In this document: positions 24,129-32,708 of the stretch, one piece after another
Layout of the letters: every line of letters starts with the position of its first letter
How positions within the stretch are numbered: the first letter of the stretch is position 1
Source of the DNA: a bacterium
Lineage (GTDB): Bacteria; Krumholzibacteriota; Krumholzibacteriia; LZORAL124-64-63
Assembly (NCBI GenBank): GCA_020440705.1
Contig: JAGRNP010000009.1
Coordinates: forward strand, 1,409-58,836
DNA length: 57,428 nucleotides
Direction of reading: 5' to 3'
The notes under the pieces: model-generated
The model's database searches: none
Seen by the model: only the letters and a program-made list of their open reading frames with translations
What the model was told of the DNA's origin: nothing
Program-made: the position numbers and the translations under genes

Positions 24129-27100
24129 CCTCGAGACCATCATGATCCTGGGCTCCGGCCCCATCGTCATCGGCCAGGCCAGCGAGTTCGACTACTCGGG
24201 CACCCAGGCCGTGAAGGCGCTCAAGCGCGAGGGCTACCGGGTGGTGCTGGTGAACAGCAATCCGGCGACGATCATGACCGACCCCGGTCTGGCCGACGCC
24301 ACCTACATCGAGCCGCTCACGGTGGACATGGTCGAGAAGATCATCGTCGCCGAGCGGCCCGACGCGATCCTGCCCACGGTGGGCGGCCAGACGGGCCTGA
24401 ACCTGGCGGTGGAGCTGGCCGAGCAGGGCGTGCTCGAACGCCACGGGGTCGAGCTGATCGGGGCCACGCCGCAGTGCGTGCGCCTGGCCGAGGACCGCGA
24501 GGAGTTCAAGGCGACCATGACGGCCATCGGGCTCGAGACGCCGCGCAGCCTGCTCGTGACGAGCCTGGACATGGTCGACGCGGCCATGGCCGAGATCTCC
24601 TTCCCCATGATCCTGCGCGCGAGCTTCACCCTCGGCGGCGCCGGCAGCGGCGTCGCGCGCGACCGGGAGCAGTTCGTCGAGATGCTGCGCGAGGGCCTGA
24701 ATGCCTCGCCGGTGGGCAGCGTGCTGGTCGAGGAGTCGGTGCTGGGCTGGAAGGAGTACGAGCTCGAGGTCATCCGCGACACGGCGGGCAACGGCATCAT
24801 CGTCTGCAGCATCGAGAACTTCGACGCCATGGGCGTCCACACCGGCGACAGCGTCACCGTGGCGCCGGCCCAGACCCTCACCGACCGCGAGTACCAGCGC
24901 CTGCGCGACGACGCCCTGAAGGTGCTCGACGCGGTGGGCGTCGTGACGGGCGGCTCGAACGTGCAGTTCGCCGTCGATCCCGAGACCGGCCGCGTCATCG
25001 TCATCGAGATGAACCCGCGGGTGAGCCGCAGCAGCGCCCTCGCCAGCAAGGCCACCGGCTACCCCATCGCCAAGATCGCGGCCCTGCTCGCCGTGGGCTA
25101 CACCCTGCCCGAGCTGCCCAACGAGATCACCGGCACCAGCAGCGCCTGCTTCGAGCCGAGCATCGACTACACGGTGGTGAAGGTGCCGCGCTGGGCTTTC
25201 GAGAAGTTCCCCGGCACGCCCGACCTGCTCGGCACCACCATGCAGTCGGTGGGCGAGGTCATGGCCATCGGGCGCACCTTCCGCGAGGCCTTCCAGAAGT
25301 CGCTGCGCTCGCTGGAGCTGGGGCTAGACGGCTGGGAGAGCCGGGCCAGCGGGCGCAGCCGCGAGGAACTGGCGGCCGCCCTCGCCGAGCCCCGCCAGGG
25401 CCGGCTGGCCGACCTGCACGAGGCCATGCGGCGCGGCTTCGACGCGGAGCAGCTGCACCGCCTGACCGGCATCGACCCCTGGTTCCTGGACAACCTCGAG
25501 CATCTCATGGAGATCGAGGGGCGCCTGCGCTCGTTCACCCTCGACGAGCTGCCGCCCGAGCTGATGTGGGAAGCCAAGCGCGAGGGCTTCAGCGACCGGC
25601 GCCTCGCCCGCCTGCTGCAATGGGGAATCGGCCAGGCCGAAGGCCCGACGCCCGACGTCACGGTGCGCACGCGCGCCTCCCTGGTCCTGGCCGCGCGCCA
25701 GGCCCTGGGCATGACGCCCGTCTTCCGGCGCGTCGACACCTGCGCCGCCGAGTTCGCCAGCGAGACGCCGTACCTGTACAGCACCTGGGAGGAGGGCCCC
25801 TGTGAGGCGCGCCCCACCGACCGCCGCAAGGTGATCGTGCTCGGCGGCGGTCCGAACCGCATCGGCCAGGGCATCGAGTTCGACACCTGCTGCTGCCACG
25901 CCGTGCAGACCCTGCGCGCCGAGGGCATCGAGGCCATCCTCGTCAACTGCAACCCGGAGACCGTCAGCACCGACTACGACCTGTCGGACCGCCTCTACTT
26001 CGAGCCGTTGCGTTTCGAGGAGGTCATGCACATCGTCGACGTCGAGCGGCCCGACGGCGTGATCGTCACCCTCGGCGGCCAGACACCGCTGAACCTGGCC
26101 GGTTCGCTGCACGAGGCGGGCGTGCCCATCCTCGGCACCGGCGTCGCGGCCATCGACCGCGCCGAGGACCGCGACCGCTGCGGACAACTCCTCACGAAGC
26201 TCGGCATCCGCTTCCCCCGCGCCGGCAGCGCCCACTCGATCGACGAGGCCGAAGCCGTCGCCGACGCCATCGGCTATCCCGTCATGGTGCGCCCGAGCTA
26301 TGTTCTGGGTGGACGCGCCATGAGAGTCGTGTACGATGGGTCGGGTCTGCGGCGCTACTTCGAGGAAGCTGTGAAGGTCAGCGGCAAGCACCCGGTCCTG
26401 ATCGACCAGTTCCTCGAAGACGCCGTGGAATTCGACGTCGACGCCGTGTGCGACGGTGAGCAGGTGCTCATCGGCGGCATCATGCAGCACATCGAGGAAG
26501 CCGGCATCCACAGCGGCGACAGCTTCGCCGTCCTGCCCCCCTGGAAGACCACCGCCCCCGAACTCGGGATCATGCGCGACCACACGCGGCGCATCGCCCG
26601 CGAGCTCGGCGTGTGCGGCCTGGTGAACATCCAGTTCGCCAGCTACGAGGGCGAGATCTACGTGCTGGAGATCAACCCCCGCGCCTCGCGCACCGTCCCC
26701 TTCCTCGAGAAGGCCACGGGCGTGGCGCTGGCCGACATCGCCACCCGCTGCATGCTCGGCATGTCGCTGGCCGCGCAGGGCGTGGCCGAGGGCGGCCCGG
26801 GCGATCGCTTCTTCGTGAAGGGTCCGGTGTTCCCCTTCCGGCGTTTCCCGCGCACCGACCACCTGCTCGGCCCCGAGATGAAGAGCACGGGCGAGGTGAT
26901 GGGCATCGGCCGCGACTTCGGCGAGGCCTTCGCGCGCGCCTCGCTGGCCGCGGGCCAGGGCCTGCCGGGCGCGGGCGCCGTCTTCCTCAGCGTGAACGAC
27001 CGGGACAAGGACGAACTGCTGCCCATCGCCCGCGAGCTGGGCTCGCTGGGCTTCGACCTGGTGGCCACGTCCGGCACGGCGCGCTTCCTGGCCTCGTGCG

Positions 27101-27387
27101 GCCTGACCTGCGCCACGGTGGCCAAGGTCGGCCAGGGCTCGCCCCACATCGGGCAGCTCATCCGCGACGGCCGGGTGCAGATGGTCATCAACACGCCCCT
27201 CGGCGAGAAGAGCCGCTACGACGAGAGCGCCATCCGGCGCGAGGCCCGGGCCCTCGACATCCCCTGCATCACGACCCTGTCGGGCGGCCGGGCGGCGGTG
27301 GACGGGATCCGCGCCCTGCGCCGCGGCCTGGACGAGGTCGTGTCGCTGCAGGGGTTGTCGCAGCGGGCGCTGCGGGCCCGCAACTGA
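24112..27387 (+). CDS. carB: Carbamoyl-phosphate synthase large subunit
   Basis: Makes carbamoyl phosphate from bicarbonate, two ATP and the ammonia channelled from CarA. Full-length at 1091 aa: carboxyphosphate half (1 to about 400: [48 protein letters not shown]), oligomerisation domain (about 400-550), carbamoyl-phosphate half (about 560-940: [38 protein letters not shown]) and the MGS-like allosteric domain (about 955-1091: [20 protein letters not shown]). The allosteric region suggests feedback control by nucleotides or ornithine. No pyrimidine gene follows. Confidence 0.97.
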   Translation: MPRRTDLETIMILGSGPIVIGQASEFDYSGTQAVKALKREGYRVVLVNSNPATIMTDPGLADATYIEPLTVDMVEKIIVAERPDAILPTVGGQTGLNLAVELAEQGVLERHGVELIGATPQCVRLAEDREEFKATMTAIGLETPRSLLVTSLDMVDAAMAEISFPMILRASFTLGGAGSGVARDREQFVEMLREGLNASPVGSVLVEESVLGWKEYELEVIRDTAGNGIIVCSIENFDAMGVHTGDSVTVAPAQTLTDREYQRLRDDALKVLDAVGVVTGGSNVQFAVDPETGRVIVIEMNPRVSRSSALASKATGYPIAKIAALLAVGYTLPELPNEITGTSSACFEPSIDYTVVKVPRWAFEKFPGTPDLLGTTMQSVGEVMAIGRTFREAFQKSLRSLELGLDGWESRASGRSREELAAALAEPRQGRLADLHEAMRRGFDAEQLHRLTGIDPWFLDNLEHLMEIEGRLRSFTLDELPPELMWEAKREGFSDRRLARLLQWGIGQAEGPTPDVTVRTRASLVLAARQALGMTPVFRRVDTCAAEFASETPYLYSTWEEGPCEARPTDRRKVIVLGGGPNRIGQGIEFDTCCCHAVQTLRAEGIEAILVNCNPETVSTDYDLSDRLYFEPLRFEEVMHIVDVERPDGVIVTLGGQTPLNLAGSLHEAGVPILGTGVAAIDRAEDRDRCGQLLTKLGIRFPRAGSAHSIDEAEAVADAIGYPVMVRPSYVLGGRAMRVVYDGSGLRRYFEEAVKVSGKHPVLIDQFLEDAVEFDVDAVCDGEQVLIGGIMQHIEEAGIHSGDSFAVLPPWKTTAPELGIMRDHTRRIARELGVCGLVNIQFASYEGEIYVLEINPRASRTVPFLEKATGVALADIATRCMLGMSLAAQGVAEGGPGDRFFVKGPVFPFRRFPRTDHLLGPEMKSTGEVMGIGRDFGEAFARASLAAGQGLPGAGAVFLSVNDRDKDELLPIARELGSLGFDLVATSGTARFLASCGLTCATVAKVGQGSPHIGQLIRDGRVQMVINTPLGEKSRYDESAIRREARALDIPCITTLSGGRAAVDGIRALRRGLDEVVSLQGLSQRALRARN

Positions 27388-27426
27388 GACGCGACCGCAG
27401 GCGCTCCCTGCTTCGCGCCGGCCGCC

Positions 27427-27918
27427 CTAGGCCGACCCCTGCCGCTCCTGCAGCCGCCGGTACGTGAAGTATCCGATCGTCGGCTCCACCAGCTTCTCGA
27501 ACTGCCAGAACGGCATCGTGATCACCTCGGTGTGCGAGCCCGCGTTGAAGGCGATCAGGTCGGTGCGGATCAGGCTGCCCGCCACGAAGACGCGCATGCC
27601 GTAGAGGTTGCCGAAGGGCGGCATGGCGCCCAGTTCGCAGTCGGGGAACACCGGATCGAAGTCCTGCTCGGTGGCCAGGCAGATGGTGTCGGCGCGGGCC
27701 GTCTCGCGGAGCAGGTGGAAGTCGATGCGGCTGTCGGCCGGCAGCACGGCCATGGCCATCTCGCCGTCGATCTTCACCATCACCGTCTTGGCGAAGAGGC
27801 GGCCCGGCACGCCGGACTTGAAGGCCACGTCCTGGGCGGCGAAGGCGTTGGGGTGCTCCTTCACCGTGAAGTCGACGCCGCGGTCGGTCAGGTACGCGAA
27901 GAGCTTGGCACAGGCCAT
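27427..27918 (-). CDS. YbaK/EbsC-family aminoacyl-tRNA deacylase
   Basis: 163-aa trans-editing domain related to Cys-tRNA(Pro) deacylase YbaK and the ProRS insertion domain; it hydrolyses mischarged tRNA in the cytosol. Family features: TVKEHPNAFAAQDVA near the N-terminus, the Lys in AKTVMVKIDGEMAMAVLPAD, FGNLYGMRVFVAG, and FNAGSHTEVITMPFWQFEKL. GGGAGGA stands 5 nt before ATG 27918. Which tRNA it edits cannot be decided. It converges on carB from the other side. Confidence 0.87.
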   Translation of the reverse strand: MACAKLFAYLTDRGVDFTVKEHPNAFAAQDVAFKSGVPGRLFAKTVMVKIDGEMAMAVLPADSRIDFHLLRETARADTICLATEQDFDPVFPDCELGAMPPFGNLYGMRVFVAGSLIRTDLIAFNAGSHTEVITMPFWQFEKLVEPTIGYFTYRRLQERQGSA

Positions 27919-28061
27919 CGGATTCCTCCCGGTCGGAGGGAAGCCGCGGACCGCGTCTGGCAGCAGTCGGGCGAGAGGTGCGCCCGCGCGGCCGCGGACG
28001 GGGCGGGAAGCCCGTGTGGTCCCGCCATCGTCTTCATGATACACCGCTTTCAACGCGAGGG

Positions 28062-28832
28062 CTACGGCGCGGACCAGATCCCCTGCGCCGCGAGCTGCTT
28101 GTCCGCGGCGGCCGCCCAGCCCCGGTTCGCGGCCGGGCTGGCCGGACTCGGATGCAGCACCCAGCCGATGCCGTCCGGCCGGTGGGAGAGGTCGACGTCC
28201 GGCACGTCGGGGCCGAACAGCCCGGTGAGTTTCGCGCGGGCGAAGCCCCCCACCCCGACGACCCACTCCGGCCGATACAGCCCGACGAGATCGCGCACCC
28301 AGGCGTCGCAGGCGGCGAAGAGCGGCTCGCTTTCGGCCACGGGCAGCTTGTCGGGCGTGCGGTTGCGGCCCGTGTCCTCCATGAAGACGAGCGGGCAGTA
28401 GTTGATGACGAAATGGTCGGCGAAGAAGGCTTCCGGCGAGCCGAAGCGAGCGGCGAGATGGCCCCAGAGGCGGCGGCCGCTCACTTCCGAGCGCGTGCAG
28501 GCCAGTCCGGCGACGGGGCGCCTGGGGTGCTCGGGATCGGGCCGGCCGACGGCGCCGCGCAGACCCAGCCAGTCCCGCACCGCCGCGACCTCGCCGAAGG
28601 GCACGCCGGTCTGGACCATGCCCCACGGGCCCGGGTTCATGCCCATCAGCAGCACCCGCCGGCGCGTCGCGCCCCAGGTGCGCACCCACTGCGTGTGCAG
28701 GTCCCAGGCGTAGTCGAGCGGGTTGTACACCCAGGCGGTGGGCGCGTCGAAGCGGAGGACGGCGACGGCGTCGCGCAGGCGGGCCGTGGCGGCGAGGACG
28801 TCGCGGGCGAGAGCGGTTTCGCGGGCGGACAC
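28062..28832 (-). CDS. SMUG1-type uracil-DNA glycosylase
   Basis: Base-excision-repair enzyme (256 aa) removing uracil and oxidised pyrimidines from DNA. The two diagnostic motifs are MGMNPGPWGMVQTGVPFG (about 63-80), including the catalytic Asn of family 3 glycosylases, and HPSPASPAANRGW (227-239), which inserts into the DNA helix. Between them, FVINYCPLVFMEDTGRN matches the family core. The GTG start at 28832 has AGAGGAG 7 nt upstream and yields MSARETALARDV; the open frame continuing upstream on the minus strand is a GC-rich shadow. SMUG1 is scattered in bacteria, so lateral acquisition is possible. Confidence 0.9.
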   Translation of the reverse strand: MSARETALARDVLAATARLRDAVAVLRFDAPTAWVYNPLDYAWDLHTQWVRTWGATRRRVLLMGMNPGPWGMVQTGVPFGEVAAVRDWLGLRGAVGRPDPEHPRRPVAGLACTRSEVSGRRLWGHLAARFGSPEAFFADHFVINYCPLVFMEDTGRNRTPDKLPVAESEPLFAACDAWVRDLVGLYRPEWVVGVGGFARAKLTGLFGPDVPDVDLSHRPDGIGWVLHPSPASPAANRGWAAAADKQLAAQGIWSAP

Positions 28833-28960
28833 GGGAGCACTCCTCTGCGGGCTTGCGGGATCGGGGGGCGGTCCGGTGAGCAGTAAACCCGATGGGGCGG
28901 CGGGACGCAAGGACGGGCGGCCGGGAGGTCGACTCCGGGGATCCCGATCCGGGTCGGCCG

Positions 28961-28969
28961 TGCTATCAT
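28961..28969 (+). promoter_or_regulatory. Extended -10 promoter before the amidohydrolase gene
   Basis: TGCTATCAT is an extended -10 (TGn plus TATCAT). It lies 41 bp before ATG 29010; no good -35 is present at the proper distance, as expected for extended -10 promoters. Confidence 0.45.
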
Positions 28970-29009
28970 GCCCCGGCCGCGACGACCCACCCCTTCCCGG
29001 AGATGGACC

Positions 29010-30692
29010 ATGCCCCGCACCCGCTTCGCCACCGGCCTGCTGCTCACGACCCTCCTCGGCGCCTGCGCGCCGGCCGGCGACGGTGGCGGCGGCCCCGCCG
29101 ACGGATACGCCGACCTCGTGCTCACCGGCGGCCACGTGCGGTCGGCCGACGGCACCGCGGCCACGGCGCTGGCGGTGCGCGGCCGGCGCATCCTGGCGGT
29201 CGGCAACGACGACGCCATCGGCGCGCTGGCCGGACCGGACACCCGGCGCATCGACCTGCGGGGCGGGTGGCTCGGCCCGGGCTTCAACGACAGCCACGCC
29301 CATCTCTACGGCCTGGGCACGTCCCTCTCCCAGGTGCGCCTGATGGGCACCGGCTCGGTGGCCGAAATCCTCGAACTCGTGGCCGCCGCCCACGCCGAGT
29401 TGCCGCCGGGCGCCTGGCTCGAGGGACGCGGCTGGGACCAGAACGACTGGGCCGATCCCGCCTGGCCCACGGCCGCCGAACTGGACGTCGTGACCGGGGA
29501 CCGTCCCGCCCTGCTGCGCCGCGTCGACGGCCACGCCGCCTGGGCCAACAGCGCCGCGCTGGCCGCCGCCGGCCTCACGGCGGCCACGCCCGACCCGGAA
29601 GGCGGCGAGATCCTGCGCGACGGCGACGGCACCCCCACGGGGCTGCTCATCGACAACGCCGTCGACCTCGTCCGCGAGGTCATCCCCGACCCGCCGGCCG
29701 ACGAGGTCGAGCGCCGCGTGCGCCTGGCCGTGGCCCACTGCGTCGCGCGCGGTGTCACGGGCGTGCACGACGCCGGCGCGTCCTGGGAGCGGGTGCAGCT
29801 GTACCGGCGCCTGGCCGAGGCGGGCGAACTGGGTCTGCGCGTCTACGCCCTGTACGACGACGACGAGGAGACGCTCGGGCCGGCCTTCGCCCACGGTCCC
29901 CTCTTCTCGTCCGACAGCCTGCTCACCGCCCGGGCGGTGAAGCTGTACAGCGACGGCGCCCTCGGCAGCCGCGGCGCCCTGCTCCTCGACGACTACCGCG
30001 ACCAGCCGGGCCACCGCGGCCTGCCCGTGACTCCGCCCGACCACATGCGCGACGTCATGCGCCGCGCGGCCGCCGCGGGGCTGCAGGTGGGCACCCACGC
30101 CATCGGCGACGGGGCCAACCGGCTCGTCCTCGACCTCTACGAGGAGGTCCTCGGCGCTTCGGGTCTGCGCCCCGTGCGCTGGCGCGTCGAGCACGCCCAG
30201 ATCGTGCACCCGGACGACCTGCCCCGCTTCGCCGCCCTCGGCGTGATCCCGGCCATGCAGCCCACCCACTGCACCAGCGACATGGACTGGGCCGCGGACC
30301 GCCTGGGCGAGGATCGCCTCGCCGGTGCCTACGCCTGGCGCACCCTGGTCGCGTCGGGCGCCCACGTGTGCTTCGGCACCGACTTCCCGGTCGAGCGGGT
30401 CGAGCCTCTCGAGGGACTGTACGCCGCGCGCACCCGCATGCATCCCGACGGCACGCCCATCGGCGGCTGGCGCCCGGAAGAGACCCTCACCGGCGCGCAG
30501 GCTCTCGACCTCTACACCGCCGGGTCGGCCTATGCGGCGTTCCGCGAGGACGACCTGGGCCGCCTCGCGCCCGGCTTCCTGGCCGATCTGGTGGCCCTGG
30601 ACGGCGATCCGGTCGCCTGCGAGCCGGCCGCGCTGCTGACCATGCGGGTGCTGCTGACGGTGGTCGACGGGCAGGTGGCCTGGGAGCCGTGA
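29010..30692 (+). CDS. YtcJ-like metal-dependent amidohydrolase lipoprotein
   Basis: 560-aa enzyme of the amidohydrolase_3 family, hydrolysing amide or ring C-N bonds with one or two zinc ions. The lipobox LLGAC (Cys19) anchors it outside the cytoplasm. Metal-site motifs are FNDSHAHLYG (His96, His98), a carboxylated-Lys candidate in ARAVKLYSDGALGSRG, His in VGTHAIGDGANR and RVEHAQI, and Asp in CFGTDFPVE. Relatives are often called exoenzyme-regulatory or N-substituted formamide deformylase-like; the substrate is unknown. ATG 29010 is favoured by GGAG 9 nt upstream and by the signal peptide. Confidence 0.9.
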   Translation: MPRTRFATGLLLTTLLGACAPAGDGGGGPADGYADLVLTGGHVRSADGTAATALAVRGRRILAVGNDDAIGALAGPDTRRIDLRGGWLGPGFNDSHAHLYGLGTSLSQVRLMGTGSVAEILELVAAAHAELPPGAWLEGRGWDQNDWADPAWPTAAELDVVTGDRPALLRRVDGHAAWANSAALAAAGLTAATPDPEGGEILRDGDGTPTGLLIDNAVDLVREVIPDPPADEVERRVRLAVAHCVARGVTGVHDAGASWERVQLYRRLAEAGELGLRVYALYDDDEETLGPAFAHGPLFSSDSLLTARAVKLYSDGALGSRGALLLDDYRDQPGHRGLPVTPPDHMRDVMRRAAAAGLQVGTHAIGDGANRLVLDLYEEVLGASGLRPVRWRVEHAQIVHPDDLPRFAALGVIPAMQPTHCTSDMDWAADRLGEDRLAGAYAWRTLVASGAHVCFGTDFPVERVEPLEGLYAARTRMHPDGTPIGGWRPEETLTGAQALDLYTAGSAYAAFREDDLGRLAPGFLADLVALDGDPVACEPAALLTMRVLLTVVDGQVAWEP

Positions 30693-30821
30693 GCGCAACC
30701 CCGTGGCGGGTTCTGCGTATTGACCTACTTGTTTCATGGGGAATGGGATAGGATGGGACGCGACCGGACCCCCGGTCATCAACCGCCCGGCCCTGCGGCC
30801 GGGGCATCTCAGGAGAAGACC

Positions 30822-32030
30822 ATGCGCAAGATCGACCGCAACGGCAGGGTGGCCCCGCTGGGCGTCCTGCTGACCCTGGCCCTCGGCCTCGCGGGCGGCG
30901 CCCTCGCCGAGCAGCCCGCCACCTTCCAGGCGGCCCTCGAGCTGGCCGCCGCCCAGGACAAGCTCGTCGTCATCGACTTCTACACCGATTGGTGACCGGG
31001 CTGCAAGGTGTTCGCCCGTGCGGTGAACGAGAACGAGACCATCAAGAGCGCCCTGAACGACGTCATCCTCTTCAAGAACGACTGCGAGAAGGGCGAAGGC
31101 ATCGAGATCGCCCAGAAGTACGGCGTCCGCGGCTACCCCACCTTCATCTCCGTCAACAGCAAGGGTGAGATCACCGACCGCTGGATCGGCTACGAGGGAC
31201 CGGAAGCCTGGTCCGCCGTGGCCCTCGCCGCCGCCGCCGATCCGCGGCTGCTGACCGCCAAGAAGGCGGCCTACGCGGCCGAGCCCACCGCCGCCCTGGC
31301 CCGGAGTCTCGCCAACGACGCCTCGACCGGCTACGACTTCGCCGGCGCGGTCGTCTTCCTGAAGAAGGCGCGCGAGCTCGACCCGGCCAACGCCGACGCC
31401 ACGAGCCGGCAGATCCTCACCTACATGGCCTACGGCGCCCAGGGCGGGGCCTTCACCTTCGACGACATCGAGGCCGAGGCCAAGCCGGCGCTCGCATCGG
31501 GCATGCTGGAGCCGGGCGACCACGTCGAACTGGCCCTGATGCTGCACTCGGTCGCGTCGCGTTCGGGTGACGCCTCGCGGGCCGCCCCCTACATCGCGGG
31601 AGCCATGAAGGCCAGCGAGGGCAGCGACGACGAGACGGTGCAGAAGTACCGCAAGGAGCTGGCCGTGTCCAACGCGCTGGTGGTGGAGAAGGACGCCGGC
31701 AAGGCCGTCGAGCTGAAGCGCGCCACCATGCCGGACGACTGGCGGGAGAGCCCCCGGCGCCTGAACCAGTTCGCCTGGTGGTGCTTCGAGAACGAGGTCA
31801 ACCTGGACGAAGCCCTGGAGCTCGCGCTGAAGGGTGCCGAGCTCGCCGGCGACGACGCCGAACGGGCCAACATCCTCGACACGGCCGCCGAGCTCTGCAA
31901 CCGGCTGGGCAACTGCGACGAGGCCATCGCCCACATGCAGCGGGCGGTGGAGCTGGATCCGGACAAGCAGTACTTCAAGGACCAGCTCGCGCGGTTCCAG
32001 AAGGCGGCCGAGGAGAAGGCCAAGGGCTGA
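30822..32030 (+). CDS. Thioredoxin-like TPR protein with in-frame TGA at the active site: probable selenoprotein
   Basis: If TGA 30993-30995 is read as selenocysteine, one frame of 402 residues runs from ATG 30822 (AGGAG 6 nt upstream) to 32030. A signal peptide (1-29, ending GGALA) leads to a thioredoxin fold: VVIDFYTDW-U-PGCKVF gives a U58-Pro-Gly-Cys61 redox motif where relatives have CxxC. The fold continues through YGVRGYPTFISVNSKGEI with its cis-Pro. Residues about 160-402 are helical with a TPR near NRLGNCDEAIAHMQRAVELD. Read as a stop, the TGA would leave a 57-aa stub and a fragment with no ribosome site or signal. Periplasmic thiol/selenol redox chemistry is inferred. Alternatives are a nonsense mutation or sequencing error. 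Confidence 0.8.
31010..31028 (+). promoter_or_regulatory. Candidate bacterial SECIS hairpin downstream of TGA
   Basis: In RNA, GUUCGCC (31010-31016) pairs with GGUGAAC (31022-31028) through seven pairs including one G-U, with loop CGUGC. The stem begins 14 nt and the loop 21 nt after the UGA, within the range for bacterial SECIS elements, and the loop has G in its second position followed by U. A competing stem, CGGGC (30997-31001) with GCCCG (31014-31018), presents AAGGUG in its loop, similar to the AGGU loop of E. coli fdhF. Only one can form at a time. Confidence 0.5.
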
Positions 32031-32052
32031 TCCCGCCGCATCCGTGCGCACG

Positions 32053-32078
32053 AAGGGCCCGGCCGACGCCGGGCCCTT
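32053..32078 (+). terminator. Intrinsic terminator after the thioredoxin-like selenoprotein gene
   Basis: AAGGGCCCGGC (32053-32063) pairs with GCCGGGCCCTT (32068-32078) over 11 bp with loop CGAC, followed by TTCCTTTT. It lies 23 bp after the stop at 32030, which supports that stop as the true gene end. Confidence 0.85.
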
Positions 32079-32097
32079 TCCTTTTCCCCCGAAGATC

Positions 32098-32670
32098 TCA
32101 GTTGTAGCGGAAGCCCCCGTCGCCGCCGACGAGCACCAGGGCGCGCTCGTACAGGGTGCCGAAATCGACGCGGGTGATCTCGTCGAGGCCGAACTCCTCG
32201 GGCTCGTCCTCCCACTCCGCCTCCGTGTTGATGAGCTTCACCGTCAGCAGATGGCGGTTCACCGCCGCGACCCGGCCGATCCAGCACGAGTCGGGCTCCG
32301 AGCCCTCGGCGCTGATCGTCAGGATGGGATAGAGCGAACCCGCCGTGCGCAGCAGGGTCTCGAGGGAGGTCAGGTCGACGTCGAGCCCCGTGGGGCGCTC
32401 GACGCCCAGGGCCCGCAGCGCCTTGAGGGTGAAGTCGGCGCCCGGCGGCGGGGCCTCGACGTAGCTCAGGTCGGCGTAGGCCAGACAGGTGACGCCGTCG
32501 ATGCGGACCGACTGGTCGACCACGTCGAGGGCGAACCAGTCCGGGCCGCAGCCGGCCACGAAGCCGACGATGAGGCCATCGGCCAGGTCGACCCGCTCGA
32601 CCCCGACGAGGGTGCCCGCGAGGTGGGCCTTCTTGAGGGTGCGTTTGAATTCGGCGATCTGGGCGTCCAA
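32098..32670 (-). CDS. Uncharacterised small protein following the hybrid kinase
   Basis: 190-aa soluble protein of no recognised family. It starts with TTG at 32670, supported by GGAGG 5 nt upstream; no in-frame ATG gives a comparable site. Hydrophobic beta-rich patterns alternate: LVGVERVDLADGLIVGFVAG, WFALDVVDQSVRIDGVTCLAY, and a repeat-like second half SCWIGRVAAVNRHLLTVKLI with FGLDEITRVDFGTLYERALV. The two halves resemble each other, suggesting an internally duplicated Sm/SH3-like barrel; this is a guess from pattern only. It sits 38 bp downstream of the hybrid kinase gene and is probably co-transcribed. Confidence 0.75.
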   Translation of the reverse strand: MDAQIAEFKRTLKKAHLAGTLVGVERVDLADGLIVGFVAGCGPDWFALDVVDQSVRIDGVTCLAYADLSYVEAPPPGADFTLKALRALGVERPTGLDVDLTSLETLLRTAGSLYPILTISAEGSEPDSCWIGRVAAVNRHLLTVKLINTEAEWEDEPEEFGLDEITRVDFGTLYERALVLVGGDGGFRYN

Positions 32671-32708
32671 GGCGACCTCCGTCGGCGCAGCAGGGCGAAC
32701 GGCGGCCG

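Noticed and set aside
30720-30754. TTGACC at 30720 as a promoter for the thioredoxin-like gene
   Set aside because: No acceptable -10 at 16-18 bp; the nearest candidates are 19 or 23 bp away.
30993-30995. Simple pseudogene or ordinary stop at the thioredoxin TGA
   Set aside because: Not excluded, but less likely: the TGA replaces exactly the redox Cys, the downstream frame is intact for 345 codons with its own terminator, and the fragments lack sensible starts.
28062-32051. A 1329-codon open frame on the minus strand opposite the amidohydrolase and thioredoxin genes
   Set aside because: Only its last 256 codons (28062-28832) encode a recognisable protein (SMUG1). The rest is low-complexity Gly/Arg/His/Val sequence typical of antisense frames in GC-rich DNA.
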